Source: Sipunculus nudus
Lineage: Eukaryota > Annelida > Sipuncula > Golfingiida > Sipunculidae
DNA length: 64,000 nt
Direction of reading: 5' to 3'
Assembly (NCBI GenBank): GCA_026874595.1
Contig: CM049317.1
Location: forward strand, 25,944,401 to 26,008,400
Below, one piece after another: positions 37,451 through 50,914 of the stretch. Below the pieces are notes generated by a model. The model was not told where the DNA came from, did not search any database, and saw only the letters and a program-made list of their open reading frames with translations. Both the position numbers and the translations under genes were made by a program. Every line of letters starts with the position of its first letter. Position 1 is the stretch's first letter.

Positions 37451-38407
37451 TTTTATTCCTAATAAAAATATTTAAGATCCATACGTTTAAAAAGTTCCTC
37501 CCAATTTAACGTTCCAACTGGAAGGGTAATTAAAAAATAAGTAAATGTTCAGGGCTTTACAAATAACGAAATATATTTCTTTTAAGTTCCATTTTTAAAT
37601 TAAAATTGCATGAATATTTAAATAAATCATAAAATTACAAATATAATTATTAATTTATAAATTAGATGAATATTTTATCCAGGATAATGAAAGTTATTAT
37701 TAATCGTATCTAAGTCAGTTTAAGAGTAGTTTAATGGAACACCTGTTTAAAGGCCTTTTATAAATAAAAATTAAATACAGCGATGTAAGCGAAATAATCG
37801 GCCTGCACAATGACCAGGAAAATATATATTAGGCATATGAATGTATGTGGTCATATCGACCGCCGTAGATGTGGGCCTTGATCCCAACCAAAGAAACTGT
37901 ATAACTGTATGTTATCTTACATCGGCGGTGTACCAAGGCGTCTTTAACAATATAAATGTATTTACTTTGAAAGAAAAACGGCTGTTCGCCACCATTTATC
38001 AAATCATTAACGAAAATTCCTACACGCTGACCCTCATTCACCGGAGGTGTACCGTCATAAAATGTTTACTTTTCGACAGAGTACCAACCATGGAATGTCT
38101 AATTCCCTGTTGATAATCAGGTAGCGATGACACAGGGACATTCATTATGTACTACCATCAGTGTATATAAGGCTTCTGCTTAGTCTAGCCATTGCTACAT
38201 CACCCATTATCTTTTATATTTACTTTCATCAACTAGAAGGAAAATAGAAGGCCCGAAGATGGAAGTATAAAGGAGACATTTAAGGCTGAGTTTGGAAAAT
38301 TAAAGTAATCAGTCCTATCCTATGGAAGGTAAAATTATGAACAATCTACAAAACCGAATCCCCGACAGACTATATTAAGACGTATAATCTTAATGATACA
38401 GATAAAA

Positions 38408-41400
38408 ATGGACAAGAAGAAGTTACAGCTCATCACCACCAGCGTAGCTTACATTCAGGCTCACCTTGACCCTTTTGACGAGTTGATCGAGGCATTATGG
38501 GAAGGCGGTACGATCACCTCCGGTGAAGTAATCAAGAAAAAATGTAAACCCACATCGAACATAAGCTGATATTTAGAACAAAATAAGGTAGTGTATTATG
38601 CTGTTTTATTTATGTTAAACTCAGAAACTTGATGCTAATGGTAGATTATTTTGAATATATTCTTGCAGAATGAACGATCTCGCTGTGGCAGAATCGTGGA
38701 TCTTGTGTCGATACTTAAGGAGAAGAAAAACCAAGGTATTAGTCAGTTTGCCATTACCAGTGACCAGTATGAATTCAAGTCAGTTGCTCAAATGTTCAAA
38801 GCGGATCAACAGTCAGTTGACAATTTTTATTCATTGAGGGTGCACTAAGTATACTGGACTTTGAAAAGGCTCAGTTTTATAATACTTTTATAAATACCAT
38901 ATTTAGACTGTTTTGCGGGGTCATTGTTTGCTCGGCTAAGGTTAAGGGTCATTTGTTCGTAATATTTCCGTCTGTTCGTCTCTCCGTCAAATGCCACAAT
39001 TTATATCCGTTAGACCATGAAACGTGTTACTTTAAACCGTTTAAAAGTTTGTGAACATCTATTTGAAAACCAGAAAATATTTATTGTCGGAGCTATGGGA
39101 CCAGACTCCTATTTTGAGCATCCTGCATGTAAAATCTTTCCCAGTGATCAAGGTTGTTTGTTTTTTAATATTAAAATATATTGAATCAGTCAGAACTTCA
39201 GGACTATAAAAAGTACGAGAAACATATGTATGCATGCAGACAAAATGTAATGTTTATCACCAAATATACCAAATTAGTAAAAAAAAATCATTTGTTATAT
39301 AAGTAGCAGGCGGCGAAAACGGCTTTGCTCTTATGTATGTAAACAAACAATAAAATATACCAGCTATCATTTCTTGATTACTATTTATTATAGTATTGAG
39401 AAATTGTTTAAATTAGTTTTGGTAAATTCATCTTTATGATGAATTAGGGTTTGTGTACATGTGAAGACAATCTCAGGAACTGCTTGGGTTATGAAGTCCC
39501 AAATGATTTTATGCCGGGTCGTGCCACCTCTGGTCACTTAATTTTGTTAATTTAGACAATATTTTCCACTTTTGTCTGGTCAAGTCTGAAAATATTAACA
39601 CGTCAAATTTTAAGTGATATTTTAAATAGTTTCTGTTAATGTAAAATTGATTGGGTACGAAGTTGAAATAAAATATTTTGAACATATCACCTTTAAAGAG
39701 TCAAATGTGTATTTATTGACTTAATCATTTCTGTGTTGCTTAAACAATGTTATGTCTTTTGCCATGTATTGATAACATAGATGAAAGCTACAGATCGATG
39801 AGATTAAAAGCTATATGTACCTAGCATCTCTGAGCCAAAATTGTAAATTTTCTTTTCTTTTCAGCCATGTAAGGATTTTGACCATAACTGGCTCCATGTA
39901 AGGCAGTACCTGCTGAAATAATAGTTTTCATTTCACTCTATAATATTAATTATGAATTATAGCCAACAATTATTTGTTTTGTTGATAATACCAGACGACA
40001 ACTATCAGTTTGATTCAAAGCAAGGTACAAGCCATATCATTTGACACATTCAAGGACGGTTCTTGTAAACCCTGTTTAAAAAAAATGTTTTTCAGTTTGG
40101 TCTATATTTATAGGTTATGCATTACACGCTGCGTAATATTAAGTTGAGCGTCATATTCCTCCATGTACAATTCAGGATATGTAGCCTGGAGGATGAAACT
40201 TTCAGACGTCTTTTTGAATGAATTAGATTTGAACAATTCTTTACTATTTAAATGCACGATAATAATAATAACAACACACTATAAATTAAAGGATTTGAAC
40301 AAGCAAGCAATACCTTTGCATGCAATTCTCAGTTAAAATAAAATTTTCAAGTAGCGTGCTTTAGACAAGGCCTAGGCTAATTTGGCACCAACATGATCAG
40401 ATTGAACTAAATTTCCATAAAAAACATATCTTGTAGCTTCGACCCTGTCTGACCCGAGGACGCTTGAGTATGTTGATTGTAAGTTGTCTTAAAAGCCGAT
40501 GAAAAAGAGATATAAGCCTCGGTGTTGTATTGAAAGAAATCTACGAAGAGGAGATACATTTCCTGAAGAAAGAAATAATTCAGCTCAAGGAGAAACCGGC
40601 TGACAGGCCAAATGTTATGAAAGAAACTACGGATACAAAAACATCAAGAAAAGCGTCTTCTTTTTTGATCTAGGCAGTGAAAGAAGGTGGGATACTCAAG
40701 CTCCAGAGAACAATTTCGACATTGTCGGCGGAGTTGGAACAAACCCAAGAACTCTCTCAAATGAAAGAAGATGAACTAAACTTGGCCCTCCATAGGCATC
40801 TCCAGCTCACTAGCTCTTTGGAAGGAGAAAACGAATCACTGAGTGTTGGTATCCGTTTCATTAGAACCTACGCGGATGAGTTGGAAGAGAAGTTATTGAA
40901 CAGTGAGTCTAAGATTCAAGCAACGTCCAGAAGAAGATCCAGAAGAAGCAACATCGGAAGATCGACCAGGAGTTGAAAGAGAGTCAGGAAGAAATTTCTG
41001 TTGTCAAGAAGAGGGAAGACGATATTAAGAGAATGTTCGGCCTAACTTCTTCTGTAGAAGGAGAAGATCTACTCAAGCAAATAAAAAGAAAGCTGAAAAA
41101 TGGAACCGGAAATAATAAATAATGTATAGAAACTTGAAAGAGAAAAGGAGATTCTTGAGAAGAAAATAAAGGTCTTTGTGGATTCCAAGAACCAGGTAGA
41201 ATTTCTTTGCCGGCAATATAAGTAAATAAACAAAAGAGAAAAGTACAGACTAAATGAAGAAATTAAACATTGCAGAAAAGTGAAGGGACCCGTAAAGTTT
41301 TGTGTTTTATGCCGTAGCGGAGACGCTAAGCGACCTGAAACAGATTATATAGTACATAGACTGCCGTATGCTGACCGAAAGTGGCCCTGCTGTAAGGCTG

Positions 41401-41504
41401 CGTCACGTGATCAACCAGGATGCCCCCATTTGCCACAAATTAACCTGAACCCGACGACACATTTCAAAGTAAGGCTCGAAAAATGGGAGGAGGGCAAATA
41501 TTGA
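38408..41504 (+). pseudogene. CARD - coiled-coil gene, unit B copy (broken)
   Basis: Exon 1 (38,408 on) reads the same CARD start (MDKKKLQLITTSVAY) but has one extra base before its donor (AAAAAAT|GTAAAC), which puts it out of phase with exon 2. Exon 2 (38,669-38,816) is open, but its donor has changed from CAGGTGACA to CAGTTGACA. The coiled-coil exon (about 40,437-41,504) has an in-frame stop near 40,672, an imperfect internal repeat near 40,930-40,950 and further stops and shifts at 41,100-41,225. The C-terminal Cys/His module (41,280-41,504) is well preserved as a separate frame. By comparison with unit A this copy is a pseudogene. Confidence 0.8.
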
Positions 41505-41509
41505 TAATT

Positions 41510-43100
41510 AAGCAAAAAAAAAAAAAATGTAAATATAGTAAATGTGTTAAATATGATATAACGGGCATTATTTGTATTATGAGAAATTAAAATTTGTTAT
41601 CACTTTCTAAGAATTAAAACTTATGACATGTATCTTAACCTTCAGTTGTGATAAATCAAAAATAGTTTGTTTTTAAAGACGAAATGTATCATATGACAAT
41701 GTACTATTTATCCTGAACATGCTTATTTTCATGAATTATCGATGACACAGTGGCGATATGAGCTTGATCTAAATGAATTTGTCATTTGTATAAATTAAAA
41801 ATGTCATTTGTGAATATTTTAAAATGTATATTGTCGATTAATAATGATGGACTTATCGTATGTACAAAAAGTATTGTAGTTTGTGAATGTTAAGTTTCCG
41901 GGACGGAAAATTTGACAGTTGGGGAGCATGGTGCCGTCTGCGATCACAACAGTGCTACCACCTACAAGTACTTTCTTATATAAAATAGAGCCATTTAGTC
42001 CCGCCACATGTCAGTGTTTTATTTATTGGTTAAACCGTCTCATCTGACATGACAACTGTGTTGACCTGCTAACTTGGTAATTGTGTATATTTTTCATTCT
42101 GTCTGTTGTTCTCTGACGGGGAAGGGTATGATAACAACTCCAAGCACTTATTTTAGGTTATTTTAGTTAATACATCTCTCAAATATTTAATAGTTTACTC
42201 TTGAAGTGTGTCATTGTCTTTTAATGAATATCTACTAATTGCCCGTGTAACAGTTATTATAGCCTTAATGGTTTATTTATATAATGGGTCAAGATCATGT
42301 GCCTTCTTGTACGACCTGATGTAATCTTACAATTATATTTAATTTGTGAGAGCAGGATATAAACATTTACATGTAATGCGAAGTGTATTCATGTACGCAC
42401 ACCGTTAAGCACATTTATTTATTATTGTCAGTATTCTTTGCATAATCTAATTTAACCTTGCAACTACTCAAGAATAAACAGATATTACCCACAAAATCGA
42501 ATTCTTGATTCTATATAGCCAACCCAGCTACTGGACCTTGATTCTTTTTCTGTACATCTCTGACAAGAAAGAGAAATATAAACAAAAAATCCTTTAAACA
42601 AAGTGATCCATTAGAAAACTGACTCAGTTTGCTCACTGACCATAGAACTTTCCACAGAATACACTTCTGGCCCGCAATGATATAACTGTTCATAACTCCT
42701 TTTCTCTCTGATTTGAGAACGTGTTTACATATATATGAACGTGTTGACATATAATTAGCTCATTTTTGTTTTTTAAAACGTATAAACGGACAGGTTAGTT
42801 ATTCTTTATTTGGTCCAAAATGTATGGAAACATCGCAAATGATTCACAAAAGCTATATAGATTATGTTGCAATTCATAGTTCATGGAAGTTCATGCATAG
42901 TTCATGGTTATACTCACCATACCCTTATCAATGTCTTATCAAGAATATTAGTCAGTGTCTGAATTAATATACTGCTCAGTTTCACTGGATTGGTCGAGTA
43001 TCGCACACCGTCACCCTCTGTTTGCAAATTAGGTGTCGAAGTTCGTATTCTTTTATTTATTAATCATCTCGCTGAATTATGACCGAATCAAATGAACATT
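41510..43100. other. Shared downstream flank, no gene
   Basis: Matches 29,080-31,670 in unit A with deletions. The frames at 42,511-42,750 (-) and 31,044-31,457 (-) are conserved as DNA but not as protein because of frame changes. They are probably 3' flank or UTR of the receptor genes. Confidence 0.55.
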
Positions 43101-43105
43101 CCGGT

Positions 43106-45844
43106 TCAAATGTTTTCATACTTCGGTATGAGATATTCCTTAGGTTCCATAGCTTCAATTGCTTCATGCACGCTTGTATTCGGTCGTTTATTTCTCTTGG
43201 GTCTGATCGGCTCTACCAAGCACGGATTGGTGGTATTAACATCTTCTACAGAATTTTCGTAATATCTCAGTGGTTCATATTGTGTTCCGGTTGTGTTGCA
43301 TAATCCTACCTTATTTAGCAAACCGTTTGGATTGTTTTCATACGCAGGCACGCTTAACCCTTTAACTTTTTCTTCCTTAGGAATATGAACATGGACTGGT
43401 GCAGAGAAATCGGTTGAATTTGTCTCGGAAGCAAGCTTGTCTGTATCCTGTAGAAGGCCAGGTTGGAGGTTGGTGACGAAGTTCCCAGAATCCAATATTC
43501 TGATTTTTTCTCTTTCAATATCAAAAGTAGATATTTTTGCTGATGTGTTTAACTCGAATGTTGACGATGATTCCATATTTTCATACATATCCTCTTCGTC
43601 GCTATTATAATAGGGTAATTCGCCGTCACAAGGTTCGGGCCTTTCGGAACTACAAATGGAAGATGCCCTGGATGGCCCTCTCTCCTGTGATAGAGTAGGA
43701 GTCGGCGATCTTCGACAACGACGTCTTCAAAAATATAATTATTTTTGTCATTTTTGTCTTTTAATGGTTTAATATAAGTTATATACATATCATATATAGA
43801 AGTCAGATACGAGGCTGCTTTTATCTTTCTCTTAATTATGAAAATATGTGTTGTTTCATTTTCACATAGAGAAGTAATTGCTAACCTGTACCACCAGCGC
43901 AGGAATGCTACGACACCAAGAAAGAGAATAATTATGTCAGAAGCGATGATCGGTGTATAAACGTGCATTCTGCTGTTTTGTACTAATACAGCTAAAAATG
44001 GAGACAATACAATTATTTGTGGAAAAATTAAATGAATTTTATATAAAAATTAGCCATGAACCGCCAGCTATATTAATTACTTGAGCGGCCTCCTACTTGA
44101 GTAATGTCTTAAGTTAAATTTTTGACTCGGTCAATATTCTACATATACATGCCTGTTACATCCTCAGTGTATGATGATATTCCCAAAGAGGCATTTGTGG
44201 TCACGATACCGGCGAACTGGTCTTAAAAATGTAGAAAATATGCACTGTATACATGCTGAAAAGTACGTTTATTAAAAGAAAGTAAAATGATAATATTTTA
44301 ATGGTTCGCTATTGCAACTGGATTATAATCAGAAAAGTATACGTATAGAAAATCAAACCTTCCTCGCAGAAAAAATGCCTCAGATCGTTACAATAAGTCG
44401 GAGCCCACTTGTACATGTAGACAGCTGAAACAGTCACGCATTGCATCTTTTCAGCATCCCCATTCGCCCGATAACCCGCCATCCAGAATGTTTGTCTTAC
44501 TGGAATCGCACCTGCTGTGTATTAAATAGTTTATTATCCTTTAATAACCGCTGATAGTCGTATTATAGTACACTTGGTTCTCTTTCAATTGCACTCATTA
44601 ATAAAGTTAAAAATCGAACTGTTATTCGAATATAATACCTTTTCGATATGAGATGACCCAGTCGCTCTTGCGTAAGCCGACCCAGAACTCAGAGCACATC
44701 CCTTCATCATAAATTCGTTTGTATGTATCAGAAAACGGCGCACTTTCTTGGGTCAGCAGCCTTCCGTTTTTGTACGTGGAACACTTATAGCGAGCATCAA
44801 ACCAATTTCCAACGTTACAATTAATCCTCAGACAATAGTCTCCTTGACGTAGACAGGAGCCTTTAGGACATATGTCGCAGGCTACAATGTATAATTAAAT
44901 TCGAGAGTGCTTTGTTTATTTATACAGATATACATATATATTTATATTCATATTACCATATCCATGACATATACTCATATGTGGATAAATATGTAAATGG
45001 TTTCTAAGATATTAATATTTTAAAACAGTCCTCGTGTGTAACACAATTAATCCCTTACATTTCTGTTCACAAACAAATCCCTCATAATGTTCAAAACAAT
45101 TGGCAGCATACGTTCCTCCCTGATTCATCACCGCACAGTCAGAACCTATTTCCTGGCGATACGGTTTTATAGCTAGAAAAATGATAATATTTCTAGTTAA
45201 TTAACCTTAATAAAAGTAACATTATATAAAAAAACCCTGTATATTAACAATTTGTCAAGTGGTTATTGTTTTACCAGCCATTCGTTTAAACTCTACTCTA
45301 AACAATATTTGATTGGCAATTCTTTGATCTCCCCTTACGTATAACATATTGAAATGGCATGTTAGTGACTCTATACTTAGCAACCACGTCGAGAGATCAA
45401 ATATATATTAAGAAAAGGCAAATAAAAGAAATAGTTGGACGATTTATAAAACTCGTAATAACAAAATTAGCGCATTGTTAAATCTATTGTAGTCCTGGTC
45501 TTTCATATCTAGGATAAGCACGAATACATTGTGAAAATATTGCAGCGTGAATAAACTCGAAGATAATAGGGAAAAGCCACATAATCTTGTATAAATAAAA
45601 TATATTAAAAGTGACAAAATCGTATTTACACTTTCCTTACTAGAAGGCTTGTTGCTGGTGTACTTCCATTCTGAGAATCTCTTCTGTTTAACGTTGATCC
45701 ATAGACCCTTAAGACCAAATTTTCTCTGATAACTAATTAGAGATTGTTGATCTTTTATATTTGAAATTATTGGGAGTCTCATCCTCTCAGCCTGACATGC
45801 TTTGTATGCATTTTCGAAAGTGTCAAATCCGAAGCCCCGTAAGC
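43106..45844 (-). CDS. Double-CTLD transmembrane receptor with Y-E-N tail (intact copy)
   Basis: Seven exons join in frame: 45,844-45,641 and 45,172-45,059 (CTLD1: FENAYKACQAERMRL, GLWI, then DCAVMNQGG and FVCEQ), 44,881-44,639 and 44,511-44,359 (CTLD2: YCLRINC, NWFDARYKC, FWVGL, then QCVTVSA and HFFCEE), 44,221-44,153 (linker), 43,991-43,886 (TM, IIASDIIILFLGVVAFL), 43,724-43,106 (about 205-residue tail, stop TAA). All extracellular introns are phase 1. The tail has DEEDMYENM, PAYENNP and C-terminal KYENI, possible SH2 or endocytic motifs. I see no EPN/QPD sugar-binding motif or ZU5/death domain. The linker exon donor is GC (CAG|GCATGT) where unit A has GT. The signal-peptide exon was not found. 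Likely a cell-surface immune-type receptor; ligand unknown. Confidence 0.8.
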
Positions 45845-45849
45845 CTGAG

Positions 45850-47300
45850 TTCCAGAATCATGAATTGAAAATAAATCAATATTTATTAATATAAGTAACA
45901 AACTCTCGCGCTTACGGATCAGCGATGTTATATGTTTAATGCAAATTATAATTTGTCTACACGTATGACTGAATGGAGGGCAGAGTGTTTGTGCTGCACT
46001 GTTCCTGCCTTTAACCTTGATGAACCGATGATGTAAAATGTGAAGCCTATGGTTTGATTTTTTCTAGCCAGCTATATATTTCCTGCAGTGTAATTCTCCT
46101 TAAAGTGGTAGATAGAAATTCGTCCGGTGTCCAAAAGCAGAACTGTAGGATCTCACTGGACATAAAGTTTCGAATACAGGGCGAATGTGACTCGCCGGTG
46201 AGTGGCGGCTGTGTACTAAGGTTGTACTATTTCTAAATAGTCTTGGCCACTGAAAAACGGTTCATATGACCTGTGAGTACTCTCTGGAAGAGAAAAGTCT
46301 ATAGGAGTTTACAGGGAAGGTCCATGGGAAGTTTCATAGAACATGGGATGTAAGTCGCTGAAGCTGATTAATTGTTTACCTATCATGTCAGCTTCTGCCA
46401 GCTTCTGTATCTCTACGACTCCGTAAGTAAGATCGGGCATTGGATTATAAAAGGTTGACACTTCAGATAATAAGGTTATGTACTGCAGACATATGAGTGC
46501 CAAACTGGGGGTTTCAAAGCCTTGTGTTCTGTGAAACATAAATCAGAAGAGAACCTTGCTTCTCGAGTTGCAAGCCGGAAAGTCCGTTCATGGCCACACG
46601 ATCAGGTTCTTTTAAAGGTCAAACCAACAAACTGAAAAGGTCACACGCATAGTTTCTAAAAACTGAATAAGAAATATGTTTACAAAACAAATCAATATAT
46701 TAAATTGGAGCACTAGAGAGATGTTCGATATGTAGGAGCGCTGATGATTACTAACGTCCGATAATCAACATAGAATTAAGCACCATGTCGGTTAGACACG
46801 CTTTACAGAGCAGTATCTTTGTTTTCACTTCTCCTAGTCACAAGACGTACGTGCCATTAGAATTTTTCTTGCCAAGCTCACCATCTGTACACGCTGAGTT
46901 CATAGTACAATATGTCCGCTTTTAAATACATGGAGATACAAACACCAACAATCCTTACTGGTTTAACTCTCAAGGCTCAGATCACGCATTACTTTCTAAC
47001 TTGAGCACAGATGATTCTATCTTGACTCAGAATAAAATGTGTATCACAGCTGATGTCTCCTGGAATCATCCAGTTCTAGGTAACTGAACTTGCTTCGACC
47101 AAGCGATACCCGGTGTCTCCACAGTTACGCGCTAAAATAAAGTCCTTGGTCTGTGCCTTTTACATCCGGTATAATCGCCAGATTTTTAGTCCATCGGCAA
47201 AATGCGTTACTCGCTCTGAAATTAGTTAAGGAGAAATCACCGTGGCTTCCTAAGACATCGACTATCTACGCTTACAGACATCATATCTGAGCTGTTTCGA
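45850..47300. other. 5' flank of the unit B receptor, no gene seen
   Basis: The minus-strand frame 46,539-46,309 and other short frames have no domain. The signal-peptide exon of the receptor gene should lie here or beyond but was not recognised. Confidence 0.35.
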
Positions 47301-47302
47301 CA

Positions 47303-47734
47303 TTGATGCAGGCATGCCTACCCCTGGACTGTAGACATCGTCAAGCTTTACCGAAACCGGTACGCTTACCGGGCACTTATGCCGCATATCCCCTTCATCA
47401 CAACTTTTATTTGCTTACTGACGTCATAAATCCTGACCGTCCTCTAGCAAATCACAAATCCTTTGTATGCCGACCGTCCATTTCAACATTAAATTATAAT
47501 ATTAATACTCCTTCAGAGATAAACCCTGGGAAAACTATACTAAGCAGGTTTTATTCCTTTGAATTCTACAACAAACATTTATTACCTTTGAGACCGCCTG
47601 TTTGGTTAACATATGTTTTATTCGGTTTTTGGAGTGTACGTGTGTATCAGCCAGCTGGTTTGACTTTCAAAGAACCTTGTTATTCACATCTTTACTGGGG
47701 TGATACACAATTGCAAGTATGCTTTCAGGATTGA
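47303..47734 (+). CDS. Hypothetical 143-codon frame near the gypsy element
   Basis: An open frame from ATG to TGA, rich in Pro, Leu and Tyr. No domain recognised. It lies just upstream of the gag remnant of the retroelement and may be part of that insertion, or chance. No splice signal or homologous copy supports it. Confidence 0.2.
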   Translation: MMQACLPLDCRHRQALPKPVRLPGTYAAYPLHHNFYLLTDVINPDRPLANHKSFVCRPSISTLNYNINTPSEINPGKTILSRFYSFEFYNKHLLPLRPPVWLTYVLFGFWSVRVYQPAGLTFKEPCYSHLYWGDTQLQVCFQD

Positions 47735-48255
47735 TTTAGCCGTTTGAGAGCTAACGTTCTGTCAGGAAATTTATTTCCTGAGTATTTGGTGACATTTTCA
47801 TACTGATTATTGATGTAACTTCTTTAAATTACTTAAAGGAAGTCAGGGCTGAACCTTGACACATGCACAATCCCCTTGGAGTTAATGCAGGTTATTTGAT
47901 AAATAGAGTTATACTTGATAGGTAATCAGTGATATGGTAAACCACTGTTATACGTTTGTCAATTGTAGCGATTTGACAATAAGAGATGTTAGGTTTATTT
48001 AATTTCCTTGGTTTGTTATTAGTTGTTGAATGATGTCAAACGACAGGTAAAAAGTTTCCTTATGATAAGTATACTCAGACTTTAATATCACATACTTGAT
48101 GTTCATCTGTCAGTACGTGCGTCTTTAATTTTCGGTGCAACCCACGTTGGTTTGCAAGGATACCACCGGTTAACTATGTCAGCGTTGACTGTTCACGTGT
48201 GCGGGATTTTGTGTAGATTATGCGGTTCACTTACATAGTCAGTTTAGCCGTTACC

Positions 48256-50720
48256 ATGGAGTCATTGAAGTCCATTATCGAATGTCTACAAGCATTAGGC
48301 TACAAGGACGTTGCTCTTTAAGAGTATGTTAACACGCGTGTAGAGGCATAAGATACCATGCAGGGGGAAGACGCGAGACAGGGCCAGACGGGAACGTGAA
48401 GTATCAGAGCGGGAACCCGAGCGTGAACGTGAAGCCAGAGTACACGAGATAGAGGTGCTGAAGTTGAAATCGGCATCCAGTACAAGCGAGTAAGCAGAGT
48501 AGGAGTTGGGGATAGGTCCAGAAACTCAAGCTAGCCCCGTTAGACGAGCACCACGATGAACCAGACGCGTTTCTGGAGCGTTTTGAGCGTTTAGCCCTGT
48601 GTCAAAATTACGATCGTGATAGCTGGACATTGTGCTTATGTCCTTTGTTAGGTGGTAAAGCACTTGATACTAACGCGCATTTAGTAGTTAGCGACACCAT
48701 GGACTACGATAAGCTCAAGTCAGCTTTTTTAAAGCCTTACCAGATGACTTAGGCAGGTTATCGTAAAAATGTTCCGTATTTGTAGACCAGAGTGGCAAAA
48801 CTCTCTGTCAGCTCGCGGGAAGGCTAAGTGGACACCTTGACCTTTGGATGGAGATGGCGGGTATAGGCGATGACGTCAACTATTGATTGACTTGCTGATG
48901 CATGAACAGTATTTGCACTCTTTCAGAAAGAACTTCTCTTTGTTCTTGTAGGCGAGACAGTGTCGAGAAATAGATAGCATGGTAGAGATGGCCGAGCGGT
49001 GTACGAAGGCCCACTGCTTTCACAGTTTTACGGCGATTTCCCGTAGTAGTGTTTTCCGAACAAAGCAGCATGTAACTCAGCCAAGAGAGATACGTGATAC
49101 AGATGGCGGATTACCTGAACAGTCTGTTAAGCCATTGGAAGGCTTATGTTGCATTATTTGTAAGGTTTTGGAGCATATAAATATGAAAATACCAATAAAT
49201 GTAAATAAACACGTGCCAGGTCTGGGCCAAGGTCTACCCCACAAGCGTTGCACTCAGCTATTGAACAGCGTTGGGATAACTGAGAAATGGTCACGGGGCT
49301 TTACCAAAGCGTAAGCTTGAATCGATATCAACGGCTGTTACGGAATCCGAGCCGGCAACCCTCAGTCCTGTCAGGATTCGGTTCACAGATTCAGCCATAC
49401 CGATTGACTTCTCTGGAAGAGAACGTGGAATCCCCTGTGGAAGTGTTTACTAGTCCGTATACGCGTGATAAACGCAGTCATCTGGATGGACCAAGTATCG
49501 TGGTTCACGAGTCGTTACGGACTGATGTTGTGCAAATGGGGCACGAGGCGAATATGGCCGGCCATCACGGCGTTGATCTAACATATGAGCGTGCAAGTGG
49601 CCAGTTCAACTGAAAGGTGTGTAAGGCGACACTGCCGAGTTCAGCATGTCGTTTACCATTCATGAGAAAAGAACTGGATCTCAGCATGTCTCTTGTATTA
49701 TGCTACCTATACTATTCGGAAAGATCCGATTCGTGATCATTAACCGTAAGTTGAATCAGTCGGTTGTATCCGATCCAGAACCGATGCCGGTATCAAAAAC
49801 ACTGTTCACGGAAGTATCCAAAAGACGATACTTTACAAAGATTGAACCGACGAAAGACTACTGGTAGATTCCGGTGTTGGAAGAATCCAGAGGCAAAACG
49901 ATGATGCGGAAGCTGTTCAGTGACATGCGAGCGTGATCTGCAACATAGACGACGTGCAAGAACACGCGGAATCATGGGACGAGCATGTAAGAATACGTAG
50001 AGAAGTGCTAACTAATTTTTGAGCGCGCCAACGTGCTGCTAACCCAGGGGAAAAACGTTCTTAGAATATTTTTACCACTTTGTGAGCTCCGAATACTTAG
50101 CTACAAACCCATCGCTCTTTGAGAAAATCCAAAGCACAGAAAGACTTAAACCAAGAAAGCCGTGCGCAGCTTTCTAGGCCTAACCGGTTATTACCGGAAG
50201 TTCGTGCCAAACTTTTCTGAGATTCCGCCAATGAACCCTACGCGGAAAGGACTGTCTAATAGATTGGATTGGAAAGAGGTTCAAAAGAACGCGTACAGCT
50301 CACTTAAAGCTAAGCTTGCTAATCCCCCCATTCTGAGACTGCCTGGTTTCAGTAACCTTTACTACCCGAAATACGACGCGTCGAATTTCGGAATCGGAAA
50401 CACCCTTATGCAGGAACACTATGGGATGATGCAGCTGACAGCTTAAGCTGGCAGAAATGTACAGGCTAGAGAGAGAGAGAAATTACTCTACCATTGAGAG
50501 AGAATATTTGGCTATTGTTCGTGCAGTGCAGAAATTTGAGATACACTTGCAATGTAGGCAGTTCACGTTATAAACAAACCACAAACCACTCGAGTGTATT
50601 AGCAAAGCCAATTGCGAAAACAAGAAAGTGATGATATAGGCTTTAGTGTTACAAGAGTTTAGGTCTGAGATACAGGCTATCTCTGGCAAGTTAAACCATG
50701 GGCCAGACTTTTGTAGGAGA
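48256..50720 (+). mobile_element. Degenerate Ty3/gypsy LTR retrotransposon (gag-pol remnants)
   Basis: Multiple stops throughout. A gag-like start (MESLKSIIECLQALGYKDVA) is followed by an Arg/Glu-rich stretch and a SCAN-like gag core (48,540-48,750: FLERFERLAL, LLGGKAL, MDYDKLK). A zinc-binding integrase-type fragment follows at 49,490-49,610 (HEANMAGHHGV). Reverse-transcriptase pieces follow at 49,690-50,100 (KIRFVI, NRKLN, DYW, then DDV and HAESWDEH in shifted frames). The connection and RNase H region is 50,160-50,720 (SFLGLTGYYRKFVPNFSEI). LTRs were not identified. The integrase-like piece lies before the reverse transcriptase, the reverse of the usual Ty3/gypsy order. The element is dead and interrupts unit B. 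Confidence 0.75.
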
Positions 50721-50869
50721 ATTACCAGTGTTGAACTGGATTGGATATTGTGGATATTTGTTAAGACATAGAGTTTATATAGGTATGAGTTGTAAATGTT
50801 TTCACATTACTTCTAATGGATCAGTATTTTATTATGTCCTCTCATAGCTTGTAATGGATCGATACTGGG

Positions 50870-50912
50870 TATCGACAAAAAAAACTAAAAAAAAAAAAAA
50901 AAAAAAAAAAGA
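50870..50912 (+). repeat. Poly-A tract
   Basis: An A-rich run, interrupted once by CT, about 150 bp after the last retroelement remnant. It may be the tail of another retroposed sequence. Confidence 0.7.
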
Positions 50913-50914
50913 CT

